Source of the DNA: Harmothoe impar
Taxonomy: Eukaryota > Annelida > Polychaeta > Phyllodocida > Polynoidae
NCBI GenBank assembly: GCA_947462335.1
Contig: OX381707.1
Span: 83,228,610-83,292,609, forward strand
Direction: 5' to 3'
Length of the DNA stretch: 64,000 nucleotides
Part shown: one piece after another, positions 19,258 through 29,478 of the stretch
How positions within the stretch are numbered: position 1 is the stretch's first letter
Layout: every line of letters begins with the position of its first letter
Made by a program: the position numbers and the translations under genes
The notes under the pieces: generated by a model
Seen by the model: the letters and a program-made list of their open reading frames with translations, nothing else
The model's database searches: none
What the model was told of the DNA's origin: nothing

Positions 19258-20724
19258 TAATGGTCCCATAGGGGGGGCCCTGCGTAACATTGCCAATACC
19301 CTAGCCAAAAAACGTCTGGCCGGAGGCAGACAATTGGCAATGTGAAACAGTTTACCGGATAGGACCTGGAGGTCCTTTTTTGAGGCTCGACGCTTGGTGT
19401 TCCATGTGGAGACTTCCTCCAGCACTTCCGCCATCTTGGTGGGGGGGATGCTGAGGGTCATAGAAGGAGTGTCAATGAGGTACCCCAACCAGGTGATGGT
19501 AGTGGTAGGGCGAATAGTCTTTTTAGTAGCTAGAGTTATGCCCAATTCAGCGGTGAGGGATTCAAAAGAGGACAGGGCGTGTTCAGCCTCCTCCAGGGTG
19601 GCATGCACCCCGGCAAAATCATCTATATACCCGAGGATGGAGAAACCGCGATTGCCCATCATGTACACTAGGGCCTCTGTTACACGCTGCATGTGGGTGC
19701 TAGAACATCGGCAACCAAAAGATGGGGATTTGTCAATGTACCATGCTCCCTGGTGGTGGATGCAGGACAGACATCTGTCGATGGGGTCCACCACCAGGTG
19801 TCTGTAGGCAGCTTCAATATCGGCCGACCAGATGTAGCAATTGGGGCCTAGGTCCTGTACCTGCTTGGAGAGTGTAAACACAGATGGTAATGCATATTGG
19901 AAGGGACGTCCTTGGCACCAATTCTTCCTTATCCCAGCATTAACGCTGCAGCCGGGGGGAGGGGGATGGGAGAGGTCAACCACTATGCGTCGCTCACCAG
20001 GGGTCTTTTTCTCTACCGTGAGGATGGGGCTGGTCTTACATGCAGGGTAGAAGGGGTCTTCAAAGAAGGGGCCCAGGAGTGAGCCTCGAGCGAGTTCCTT
20101 CTTAATGAAAACGTCAATGTGAGAGCTATACAAGTAAGCATCATCATGGTTATATAGAGTCGGGGTGGGGAAGGCTGGCCTGGTATAGGAGCTAGGCCAC
20201 CCGTACTCTAAAAATGTACACACTTCATGGTCGTGATAGTCCTCCAGCTCCTTCCTCCAGAGTGGTAGATTCATGCTGGAGTGAATGGGGATGCGGGCTG
20301 ACAAATAGTTGGGAAGGGCAGTAGCTCTGACCTTGTTATAAATGTCCATCTCCTCAGGCGCCAGGAGGACGCCGTGAGGGGAGGGCCAGGGCCAAATTCT
20401 ATCCAGTGTGCTGCGGTATTCCCAGGGGCCGATAGGTAGGGCCTCGGGGGCATCTTTACACACTAAAGGGAAGAGAACAGGGTCAATATGGGCATCCTGG
20501 CCGTCCGGGTCGTTGCGCTGAAAAGTGTCAACAATCAGCCCGCCAGCGGGGAGTGCAGAAAGGTCAACATGTGGGTCAGGCAGGTGTGAAGTGGTGAAAC
20601 AGGTGTTAATATCAGAGGTGGTAGTGACAATTGGGGCGTGACGGACAGCAGTTGGCGGCTGGTCGTCAGTGACAGCCGTCTGGGCAAGTCCTGTGGAGTC
20701 AATAGTGTTATCACAACAGCTCAT
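19240..20724 (-). CDS. Reverse transcriptase of Ngaro
   Basis: The frame is open from 20757, but the first ATG is at 20724, giving about 494 residues. RT motifs: TSPILTVEKKTPGERRIVVDLSHP (cut here to the GERRIVVDLS core), YIWSADIEAAYRHLVV, SFGCRCSSTHMQRV and the catalytic GYIDDFAGV, with a thumb region LQVLSGKLFHIANC. The box order and wording match the DIRS/Ngaro branch of LTR-type reverse transcriptases. The ORF ends early in ...PLGYPMT because of the frame shift described for the RNase H segment. Gag stops at 20781, 23 bases upstream, in a different frame. Confidence 0.88.
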   Translation of the reverse strand: MSCCDNTIDSTGLAQTAVTDDQPPTAVRHAPIVTTTSDINTCFTTSHLPDPHVDLSALPAGGLIVDTFQRNDPDGQDAHIDPVLFPLVCKDAPEALPIGPWEYRSTLDRIWPWPSPHGVLLAPEEMDIYNKVRATALPNYLSARIPIHSSMNLPLWRKELEDYHDHEVCTFLEYGWPSSYTRPAFPTPTLYNHDDAYLYSSHIDVFIKKELARGSLLGPFFEDPFYPACKTSPILTVEKKTPGERRIVVDLSHPPPPGCSVNAGIRKNWCQGRPFQYALPSVFTLSKQVQDLGPNCYIWSADIEAAYRHLVVDPIDRCLSCIHHQGAWYIDKSPSFGCRCSSTHMQRVTEALVYMMGNRGFSILGYIDDFAGVHATLEEAEHALSSFESLTAELGITLATKKTIRPTTTITWLGYLIDTPSMTLSIPPTKMAEVLEEVSTWNTKRRASKKDLQVLSGKLFHIANCLPPARRFLARVLAMLRRAPPMGPLGYPMT

Positions 20725-20780
20725 AACATCAGTACATGTATACACATCATCAAACACACTGGCCAGGGGGGAGGGGGGGT

Positions 20781-22118
20781 CTACTGCCCCTGGCCCTCTC
20801 CGTTTTTTGTTGCCTTGTTGCGTCCGGTCCCGTCTTTAGCAAAGCAGCGGGACTCCGGGTGGCTGCGCGCCCTGCACTGCTGGGATAAACAGTAGGAACA
20901 GATATGCAGGCGACGTGTGCCATTTTCTACGTGGTCTGATCTCTGTTTACACACCCCGGCGTTGAACTGGGCGCAGGGGGGTGCGGGTTTAGCAGAGACC
21001 AGGGCGTGGGGTAGATCGACTACTGAGGGGGCGTCACGCTTGGTTGGCTGGGCGGGCTGGCTGGTGGCTACCTGAGAGGCGGCGTATGGCTGGAGTGTGC
21101 GTGTACCAACCTCCACCCGACGCATCTGGATTTTTATAAAATCGGACCACGACCAATCCCCAAAGGCAATTTCTGCTATGACCCCCTCAGACCATTCCCT
21201 GACCTCCTCCCATTTATACTTGGCGGCGTCAGTGGCGAGGAGGGCGATGTGATGGCGGATGTGAGGGCGGTCAGCGTCAGTAGTGACAGGGGAGTCGTAC
21301 ACCTTCATCAGCCCTTGTATGTACTCCGGGAATGAGAGATCCCCCAGTGTGGCCCTCTCCCTCTTGGGTCCCCTACGAATGTGGTAATGGGGAAAGTGGG
21401 GGTCGTCCTTACCGGGGGAGGCTGAAGTGGCGGCGGTGACGAACTGGGCGAGGCGCCGTGACACTTCATCATGGCATGTGCTGTCACGGACTGACAGCGG
21501 TGGGGGGTTGACAGGCGGCCACTGGAGGACCGGAGGTGCGGTCCCGGGCCACGCTGGAGCTGGAGGCGGGCGTGGGTCGAGCGGCGGCGGGAGGCCGAAG
21601 GCGTCAGGGCCGGGTAGTGCCGCCGCCGGACGGGGGGCGAGCATCTGCGGCCTGTCAACAGGCGGCAGAATGTCGTCGGCCTGCAGGGCATGTAGCGTGG
21701 GAAATGTAACGGCAGGAGGAGGGGCAGCGACGGGGGGAGCCGTGCTGGGCGGAGGGGCGGCCGAAGGCATGGCGGAGGCGAGGAATAAATTCGTCAAAGT
21801 CTCTACCAGACCTGCTAGCTTCTCCATGCGCTGATCGGCCGCCTCCTTCCAGAGGCGGGCTTCCTCCTTGCGTCGGGTGACCTTCTCCTGTGCGGCAGTC
21901 GGTGCAGCGGCGGGTGCCGGTGGGTTGACAGCCGGAGGGTTGACAGCAGGCGGCGGGCCGACATCAGGCGGCGGGCCGGCAACAGGTGGGTTGACAGCCG
22001 GACCCTGCAAGTCGGGGTCGGGCACCGGGACAAAGGCCGCGGCGGCTGCAGCAGCGGCGGCAGCACATGCGGTTTTCCTGGCGCGCTTCTGCTTGCGTGT
22101 CATTGGGCCGTCTTCCAT
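20781..22118 (-). CDS. Gag-like protein of Ngaro
   Basis: About 445 residues from the ATG at 22118 (the frame opens further upstream without an ATG). The N-terminal half is Pro/Ala-rich with an alanine run and VNPPA-type repeats. The middle holds a compact helical region (FPEYIQGLMKVYD ... WSWSDFIKIQMRR), and the C-terminal part has a Cys/His cluster, CAQFNAGVC...HICSYC...SHPESRC, like the putative nucleic-acid-binding finger of DIRS/Ngaro gag. Expected to coat the RNA. The Pro/Ala repeats also produce long open frames on the other strand, which are not genes. Confidence 0.8.
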   Translation of the reverse strand: MEDGPMTRKQKRARKTACAAAAAAAAAAFVPVPDPDLQGPAVNPPVAGPPPDVGPPPAVNPPAVNPPAPAAAPTAAQEKVTRRKEEARLWKEAADQRMEKLAGLVETLTNLFLASAMPSAAPPPSTAPPVAAPPPAVTFPTLHALQADDILPPVDRPQMLAPRPAAALPGPDAFGLPPPLDPRPPPAPAWPGTAPPVLQWPPVNPPPLSVRDSTCHDEVSRRLAQFVTAATSASPGKDDPHFPHYHIRRGPKRERATLGDLSFPEYIQGLMKVYDSPVTTDADRPHIRHHIALLATDAAKYKWEEVREWSEGVIAEIAFGDWSWSDFIKIQMRRVEVGTRTLQPYAASQVATSQPAQPTKRDAPSVVDLPHALVSAKPAPPCAQFNAGVCKQRSDHVENGTRRLHICSYCLSQQCRARSHPESRCFAKDGTGRNKATKNGEGQGQ

Positions 22119-22241
22119 AATCAACCGTAAATCAAAACTAAACTACACGGGCCAGGCAACCATAGGGTGACCTCTACTCCCCCTAGATATGTTCAGGAGA
22201 GGCGAGGCACTGCTAAGGCTGCGAGCTCAACGTGAAAAGTA

Positions 22242-22481
22242 GTTTGAAAAGGTCGACTTCACCTGATGGCTGCGCTGACAGAAAGAAATATTATTGGAGT
22301 TTGGCGCCTCTCGGTCAGGTGGGCGGAAGTCAGGCGAGAGTCGACCGGAAGTGTAGTAATTGAATACAACATAATACAGTAGGGGGAGACACAGTAGGAT
22401 ATGGAGCAGTTACCCCACCTGGGTGTAAACGTGAGAAGCGCGCTTCCGTGGTCAATTAAAAAGCAATCTAGATTACTTCCC
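22242..22481 (-). repeat. Ngaro split direct repeat A1 (240 bp)
   Basis: 5' end of the element in its own orientation; matches A2 at 17103-17342. Presumed to contain the promoter, since it precedes gag. Confidence 0.9.
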
Positions 22482-22841
22482 CATGAGATCAGTGCATTTC
22501 CCGTTCCTGTCCGGCCTACATTAATATGCTCAAATCAACTAGATATTTACCATGCTTATACTAGTCCTTATGATGCATTGCACTATATTTTCCTTTTTTC
22601 TTATTTAATGATTTTTCTCCCATTTTCTTTAATTAAAATGCCCATTTCCCGTTCCTGTCCAACCAGAAACAATTGCCCTCAGAAAATATGTATTTCATAT
22701 ACACCACAATTATAATGGGCCAGCATATTATATTGTTACTATATTATAACTAAAGGTTGAAAGCATCAGTTTATCTCCCTATCTCTGGTCAGAATGTGAC
22801 TATTTTACACATTTCATCAGTGTCTAATCTATTTTTTTTAC
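22482..22841. other. No gene seen
   Basis: AT-rich flank of the Ngaro element. The words cccatttcccgttcctgtcc and gttcctgtccggcc resemble the ggacaggaacgggat units of the array that follows, so this may be an older decayed part of it. Confidence 0.5.
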
Positions 22842-23640
22842 TGGGCATACTTTTACTTAAAAACATGCAATAAGCACCCACATGTATTGCCAAGAGTCAT
22901 ATCTAAAGGATTTACAAAGAAAAATAATCATGTTCTTACATGGTTTATCATTTATTCCTGGTCAAAGGGCTGGACAGGAATGGGATATGGCTGGACAGGA
23001 ACGGGATATTTGATTTCTGTAGGTGTTCTATGTACTGTGTTCATGGTAAAACACATCATAAGCACCCACAGGTATTGCCAAGAGTCATATATAACCGATT
23101 TTCAAAGAAAACTAATCATGTTCTTACATGGTTTATCATTTATTCCTGGTCAAAGGGCTGGACAGGAACGGGATATGGCTGGACAGGAACGGGATATTTG
23201 ATTTCTGTAGGTTTTTCATGTACTGTGTTCATGGGAAACAAGTCATAAGCACCCACATGGGCATACTTTTACTTAAAAACATGCAATAAGCACCCACATG
23301 TATTGCCAAGAGTCATATCTAAAGGATTTACAAAGAAAAATAATCATGGAACGGGATATGGCTGGACAGGAACGGGATATTTGATTTCTGTAGGTGTTCT
23401 ATGTACTGTGTTCATGGTAAAACACATCATAAGCACCCACAGGTATTGCCAAGAGTCATATATAACCGATTTTCAAAGAAAAATAATCATGTTCTTACAT
23501 GGTTTATCATTTATTCCTGGTCAAAGGGCTGGACAGGAACGGGATATGGCTGGACAGGAACGGGATATTTGATTTCTGTAGGTTTTTCATGTACTGTGTT
23601 CATGGGAAACAAGTCATAAGCACCCACATGTATTGCCATG
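22842..23640. repeat. Tandem array, unit about 188 bp, with a higher-order duplication
   Basis: Units begin with ataagcacccaca at 22870, 23059, 23245, 23287, 23429 and 23616. Each holds two ggctggacaggaacgggata words and tttgatttctgtagg. The block gggcatacttttacttaaaaac occurs at both 22842 and 23262, so a roughly 400-bp pair of units was itself duplicated, the second copy losing about 46 bp. ORFs through it are repeats of one frame and not a gene. Confidence 0.85.
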
Positions 23641-23722
23641 AGTCATTTTTCTATTCCCTTAACATTGTACGTCATGTTTACATCATGTCTACGTCACATG
23701 ATGCATTGGTGGATCGAGGGGG

Positions 23723-23746
23723 CCTGATGATGATGATGATGATGAT
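23723..23746. repeat. GAT microsatellite
   Basis: About seven GAT units; could mark the 3' end of a truncated LINE copy, but no LINE body is recognisable. Confidence 0.7.
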
Positions 23747-23962
23747 TAACATGGAATAACTTGATTTCCGGTCCCCCAACTGTAATAAATGCTATGTGTG
23801 TTTCATCTGACGAGCCGGTCTGCACCACTTATTAAAGTTGTAGGGGCCGTATTCCCCCTTGCCTTGGTGCTAAACCCGCAAGGGGGTATCACTCGGGTAA
23901 TCCTGCTCCCCTCTGTATCATACCAATCCAGTAATGTGAGACACGGTCTATCTGACGTGACA

Positions 23963-24033
23963 GGGGGTGTAGCTCAGTGGTAGAGCAATTGCTTGGCAAG
24001 CGGAAGGCCCCGGGTTTGACTCCCGGTGTCTCT
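23963..24033 (+). tRNA. tRNA-Ala-like sequence (GGC loop), probably SINE head or pseudogene
   Basis: GGGGGTGTAGCTCAGTGGTA is a textbook A-box region of eukaryotic tRNA-Ala, followed by an anticodon loop TTGGCAA (anticodon GGC, alanine) and a good T-arm CCGGGTTTGACTCCCGG. The acceptor stem pairs only with several G-U pairs, and the upper anticodon stem is weak. A functional gene is unlikely; a tRNA-derived repeat is more likely. Confidence 0.5.
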
Positions 24034-25832
24034 GAAAACGTCATTTTCGGCGAAACCGTGTCCCTCACACAGTTTTGAATTTTGTTTCATATTTTAAGAG
24101 AGCCTCTGGGTGCTCTATTAGAAGAGGTCACGATTTTTATAGTCGACTTTTTATTCTCACGACTGACGAATCCGTTCCGAAAGAGCCTCCTGGTATCTGA
24201 ACTCCCTATAAGATATGATCATGTGATCGACACTCTGATTGTTACAGGATCATGTAAGGCAGTTGTAGACAGAACTTTATAATATCACCTTTAGAAAACG
24301 TACAGCCCAGTCAACGATGACAAGTGACCGTTTCATTCCCCCGATCTAATTATTCAATGTTAAACCATAGGTGGCTTTAACGGCGGATTTTGAAAATTCT
24401 TGTATCACTTATCTCGGTTATGATAGTCTATCAATCTGTGTCAAGTGTCTGTCCCTTGCCCCATTTATTTTCAAGTAGCGTTATACCTGTTTGGACCATC
24501 ATCAAGGGCTCATGTTTAGGCCACCTCATTTTGCTTTTACCTCAAGGGGGGATATGCGTTACAACATTTTGTTGTGGGCTTACAAATAAAGGTATATAGA
24601 GAAACATCCCCAGTTTGAAAGGCCACATTGTGAATGTATGCCCTACTATCAATCGTATCTAACCCACACTGAATACCCAATCCAATGGGAAGGTCATCAG
24701 TGATGATGACCTTAGGGTCATCAATCCTTAATTACGACCCAAAATAATCATATTGATTACTTATAGCCTATAGTTGTCATATTTCTACCACTAGGGGGCC
24801 TTACTATACACTGGTATATCTTCTATGAACCATTCTGACCATCAGCTATGTCAATAGCAATAATGCATGCTACATTGCCCATGTATAATATGCAGGATGT
24901 TCAGTGTCTTTCATTTTGACTCTATTACAAGTAATTGGATCATTTTTTGGTCTGAATTTAGATAGGAGTTAACATTTCCACACCTCTTTTGTGTATTCAG
25001 CTATAGCTCAAAGTGTCAGAAGGTGATGTCATTGGTATTACATATACACATCCCTGAGCTGATGGCCAATAGAGATGTCCCAGATAAAGGAGTTTAATGG
25101 ATGCAGGGGTACTAAGTGCTTGCATATTCTTATGGCAGAACAGCAATAATACAAAATCACTGATCACCTTTTGTGCCATAGGGTTTTCAGTGCCAATAGT
25201 CTTCATATATATCATTTTATAAGTTTCTATGATTAGAGTTGATATAGATATATGGCCTGGAGTATGAACATCATGTACCATTACTGTCTAGTGATGAATA
25301 TTCTAATCAAGATGATGACTTTGTGTCATCACGGTGATAACCTTAACTAATCAACTGGCTATGATTACCCTAACTAATCAATAGTGATTAGTTTTTGATA
25401 TGCCTAAGTTTTCAGTGGACGTAAATACTTGTGATGACGGAATGCACTTACATCTAAGTAAATCGGTTACGCCAAGAAGCAGTAATCCCATATTAAGTAG
25501 GAACCACGTGCTTGTTATACTTATTCTATCTGTGAAAAGAAATTTGTAGTTTTCTCATTGGAAAATTTGAAGGGACATGCTCCCCATAATCTTACATTGT
25601 GAAACACTTAAATATCAATTGTAAATAAATTCTAAATTTTAAGATCAATCATAGCTGTAAATGGTTGTGAATTATTTAGTAGTACCTTAACTCCAACTAA
25701 TAACCCTATTTATGACCAAGAATAGATATGAGTGGTCGTACACGTAAAAAACGACCAATGGATCCTTCTGAAACAGTTTTTTTATATGATTATTCATGTG
25801 ATTGCTCTTGTGAAACCTGTCTATTAGCTTAA
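24034..25832. other. No gene seen
   Basis: AT-rich. A copy of the 'ttcaagtagcg' interspersed repeat lies at 24450-24560 (gtctgtcccttgcccc, ttcaagtagcgttatacctg). The ORFs present are short and without recognisable features. Confidence 0.5.
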
Positions 25833-25841
25833 GGGAGAGCC

Positions 25842-26182
25842 CAGTGGCGTAGGAAAAGGGGGGGCCCGGGGAGCCCCGGGGAGCCCCAATCACTGAGGAG
25901 GGGGGGGCCTGAATATGTTTGCCCCCCCCCCCAAATTTGTCAAGACCTGTAATATAATACACACAATTTTCAATTCTTAACCCCCCAGCATAGGGAAAAG
26001 TGGGGGCAGAGGGTGCCGGGCCCCGAAATCAGACCTAAAAGGGACTCAAATACTACTTTTCCATACGATCTAATATAAGGATGCATATGATACATCATGC
26101 ATAAAAAACGATACTTTAACTTGGTTGGAATGGGCCCCCCCCCTTGGGCCCCCCAAATGAAGATTTACTTCCTACGCCTCTG
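25842..26182. mobile_element. Small non-autonomous DNA transposon, 341 bp, with target duplication
   Basis: Ends CAGTGGCGTAGGAA and TTCCTACGCCTCTG are inverted repeats. The 9 bases gggagagcc are directly repeated at 25833-25841 and 26183-26191. The CAGTGGCGTAG start is typical of hAT-like miniature elements (8-bp duplications expected); a 9-bp duplication would instead suggest Mutator-like. The interior is G/C-run rich and non-coding. Confidence 0.85.
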
Positions 26183-26191
26183 GGGAGAGCC

Positions 26192-27849
26192 CACATATTT
26201 TTTGTGTCTACCTGGTGTAAGGGGTATTTAAGGGAAGGATGTTTGATAAATGACAGATGTTTGATAAATGACAGTAACCCCCATAGGACATCCATAGCAC
26301 ATCCATATATGACTACACGTTAATAGTTCTCAGTTCCCATACAAGGGTGCTGTTTCTTCTCCAGATACGGAAAACATATCAGGCAGCCAAGATATGCAAG
26401 ACTAATGCGAAGAAAATGAAAATTAGAGAAAATTATGGTCAGAATAGGTCAGGGGACCCGACTCTATTAGAGAAAGGGGTCCCCTGACCTGGTTTTCTCT
26501 TTATTTTATACATTTACACTTATAAATATGATTCAAAACGCTACACACATATTTATGTGGACATTATGAACAAAAATATGTTTAAAAAATAGAAAATAAA
26601 ATTTGACCCAAAATCAGCTCCCAACCCATCTTTGATTCTGATACCCCTCCACATTACGAGCACATTTGAATGGACAATTCCATGTGCAAATGCTGCATAA
26701 TGCGGACATTCACTTTGGTATCCTGTCCTTTTTACGAGACTGTACAAAAAGACTCAATGAATACATATAGGAAATGATCTGAGAAAAATCATTCATGCTC
26801 TATGTAAAATGTTAATACATTATATGCAATACCAAAGTCCTCAAGTATGTATACCTTGAGATGACTATGGGGTAAAAATGGTTGAAGGGCCTTTTTCAGT
26901 GGTAAGGGATTGGCAACTCTGCTATGTTAGTGGGTACATTATTTCAATACAGATGTGTCCAAACAGATTCTGAAGATATTTGTACAATGTCCATATATAG
27001 TTGATCGGGAAATATCTTTTTCAACTGCATATTGACATCAGAATGGACGTTTTATCCCATTGGCCCATTGGCTACTGAGAATGAAAGGTGCTAAATGACT
27101 GAAACTTTTATTTTTGAAAATTTCATATAAGATAAGCTACTGAACAGATCTTAACATAGTTACCATCATTCTTCTCTATTCTTTATCAGCTTCCTAACTA
27201 GTATAACAGTTTTTTTCAGTGATTGGTTTCATCAAACTATCCGTGGTACCTGTATGTTTGCAATTGATTTTCGACCCCCGTGCGGGAGGAGGGGGAGGGG
27301 CATAGCCGCTATAAGCAGCTCTGTCTACAAAACAGCGGAACATATTGAAAGTTGGGGAGGAAGGGCAGGAAACCTCTAGCCTATGGGGTCCTGAATGAGC
27401 CCTGGTGGGGGGGGGGGGAATAATACGACCCCCCGCCTATTTTTGCAACACACATGCATGCTGATAACAGAATAGGGAGCAAGGTGTGGCAAATAAATAG
27501 TAGGAGGGTCTGATCCCCACGGGAGATTTTTGAAAAGTCTGGATAGTGCTCTTTTTTAGAAACTCATACCCTCAGACCCTCAGGTGGTGGAGGGGGGAAA
27601 GGGCGGGTACAACATACATAATATTGCACAATGTATGCCTAAAGGCTATCCCCTGAATAGAGTCATAAGGGCATGTGTCATTTATCAATTAGTTTTATGA
27701 TGTCATATCAAAGACCCAGGTAACAAAGAAATTGAGCTGTTGCGGACTTGTAGGCTGGTATAGGCTCGGGAATGGGATAGGTCTACTAGCACAATACAGT
27801 GTCCTTCGTGGACAATAGATTTATGACAGGGAACTCCTTCTCTACTACA
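26192..27849. other. No gene seen
   Basis: AT-rich, with purine-rich runs at 27285-27610. Short tandem words (tttgataaatgacagatg) occur at 26242. No supported exon. Confidence 0.5.
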
Positions 27850-28140
27850 GGAGCGATCATTAATTATGTATGGTGAGGGGGGGGGGGATATGTGGGGGGG
27901 GGGGGGGAGGAGGGCAGACACATTTCGAACCCTCTAGAGAATGGGAGGGACGAGAATATTTTGACCCCTCTAGAGGGGGCCCCCAAAAACAGTTCACCTC
28001 TTGTCCATGAAAACACCTGCGCGTTTCTACTCTCCAAAGAGGGGTAGAACAAGATTTCCACCCCCCCACCCCCCCCCCCCCCCATTGTTGAATAATAACC
28101 ATTCCCTACTTGGTTGATTCACCCCCCCCCCCCCTGGGGC
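27850..28140. repeat. Poly-G/poly-C rich miniature element remnant
   Basis: G runs near 27875-27910 and C runs near 28065-28130 face each other around tctagagggg palindromes. The end word ttgttgaataataaccattccct resembles ttgttaaaaaatgatcactccct at 42460 and the complement near 54555. Long ORFs here are low-complexity. Confidence 0.45.
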
Positions 28141-28650
28141 TTTAGATTTACTATACATGGGTATAATTCGACACGGGCAACATGACGACACAGCCCTTTC
28201 AAAAATCGACTGATATGTAAAAATAGATCAGAATGTATTTGATAAAAATCGGCATGGTGACACGGAACTTTTCTAAAATTCGACATGGTGACTAGTTGGA
28301 AACACAGGTACCCATGTATAGTCACATATGTGATAATGATACACTGAATGGCATATTAAAATGCCTCTCACCTGAGAGGGCAATGCATTCACGTATAACG
28401 CCCAAAGACAAACTGATCTTGTTGGTCAAGGGGCAGAATTCCATGCGGGAAGGGAGTAAATTCCAGAGAAAATTCTCGTTAGAAAATTCCATATCACAAT
28501 GATGATTTAATGTCACAGATGAATATCATGTATAAAAATCCAATCGTTTAAACCACCACCCACTCTTGAGTAACTGTCCCGACTTGCTGTACGGGTACCA
28601 AGCTTTGACGTTTAAGTGAATATCAGAGTGAAAGTGAAGTAAAGTCCTAC

Positions 28651-28813
28651 CTTGTGAGGAGCCTTCGGCCACCCTTGACATGTTCTTCCTAGCTTCTACA
28701 TGCTGCCTCAGGTTAGGGTCATTACCCGATGTCCCCGCCTGTGGTTCTAGCGTCTGTTGCCGTAGTTGTTCTTCAGGTGGCAGGCCCTGTGGCTTGTCAT
28801 CCTTAGACGCCAT
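28651..28813 (-). CDS. Possible first coding exon of an unknown gene
   Basis: ATG at 28813, 54 codons, then donor gtaggac. The peptide starts MASKDDKPQGLPPEEQ and is hydrophilic. A diverged copy with the same donor context and the same intron start (gggtaccaag, gacgtttaag) lies at 40430-40650, on the other side of the Polinton, which supports a real duplicated exon rather than chance. No downstream exon could be identified, and the function is unknown. Confidence 0.4.
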
Positions 28814-28970
28814 CTTATGAAAAATAAATAGTAATAATAGTAATAATGCAGTATTGACATTTTGATTCACATCCATAATTGTAATATTGCATACCCGGTC
28901 CGGTAGTTACATCGTTGTATTCAACTCTGTGTCATGTCACTTATTGAGAATAGTCTCACATCCCGAAACT

Positions 28971-28976
28971 CATACC
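28971..28976. repeat. Target-site duplication, left copy (CATACC)
   Basis: Identical to 39482-39487, directly abutting the inverted repeats. Confidence 0.95.
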
Positions 28977-29416
28977 AGTAGTATAGTATGTATCGGAACG
29001 GGACTATAGTTAAGTACTGTTTATTACTCAATCGACATGCAGCCAATCAGAGGCCTCCATTTGGTCACGTGACCCGTTGCCATGGTAACGTGACCTACTT
29101 AGGGCTCTCAGCCAATCAGAAGCCAGCATTCTGGGTGACCTACTGACCTACTTAGAAGCTCTCAGCCAATCAGAGGCCGGCATTCTGGTAACCATGGTAA
29201 CGTGACCTACTTACGTCACGTGACCTACTTAGGCTCAGCCAATCAGAAGCCGGCATTCTGGTAACTAGGGTAACGTGACCTACTTAGGGTTTGTTTGTAA
29301 ACAACACCACGTGGCTCTCTTGTTTGTAAACAACACCACGTGACACGTGACTGTTTGTAAACAAACAAACAAAAAAAAGTTATGTAACTTATATATAGAA
29401 ATAAAAACACAACAAG
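28977..29416. repeat. Polinton left terminal inverted repeat
   Basis: About 440 bp, matching 39062-39481 in reverse complement. Internally it repeats a module with CCAAT (29043, 29112, 29166, 29238), gcattctggg, tgacctacttag and CACGTG, then three copies of the forkhead-like gtttgtaaacaa, and ends near a TATA-like ttatatatag. Confidence 0.93.
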
Positions 29417-29434
29417 ATAATTTCTTTTCTTTTC

Positions 29435-29452
29435 ATTTTATTCTTTATTTTC
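29435..29452 (-). terminator. Polyadenylation signals for the leftward cluster
   Basis: Two AATAAA hexamers on the minus strand (29442-29437 and 29449-29444) lie 30-40 bases beyond the last leftward ORF and just inside the left inverted repeat. Confidence 0.6.
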
Positions 29453-29478
29453 ATTTCAATCAGAAAAAACACACAAGT

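Larger units (their letters stand above)
16661..22481 (-). mobile_element. Ngaro-type tyrosine-recombinase retrotransposon, complete
   Basis: Element of 5,821 bp read on the minus strand. Order in element sense: A1 (22481-22242), gag, RT, RNase H, YR, B1 (17726-17343), A2 (17342-17103), B2 (17044-16661). This is the split-direct-repeat layout of Ngaro and PAT elements, with B1 and A2 exactly abutting. The two 384-bp B copies look identical, and the two 240-bp A copies differ at one position that I noticed, so insertion is recent. No methyltransferase gene was seen, which favours Ngaro over PAT/DIRS. Such elements integrate by a tyrosine recombinase through a circular intermediate, without target-site duplication, and none is evident. 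Confidence 0.9.

Noticed and set aside
21308..22170. Long ORFs opposite and beside the gag Pro/Ala region
   Set aside because: GC-rich repeat shadows of gag in other frames.
22842..23640. CRISPR-like repeat-spacer pattern
   Set aside because: The whole 188-bp unit repeats, including the would-be spacers, and the setting is eukaryotic; it is a satellite-type array.
23963..24033. Functional tRNA-Ala gene
   Set aside because: The acceptor stem relies on G-U pairs and the anticodon stem is weak; a tRNA-derived repeat is more likely, so it is reported only with low confidence.
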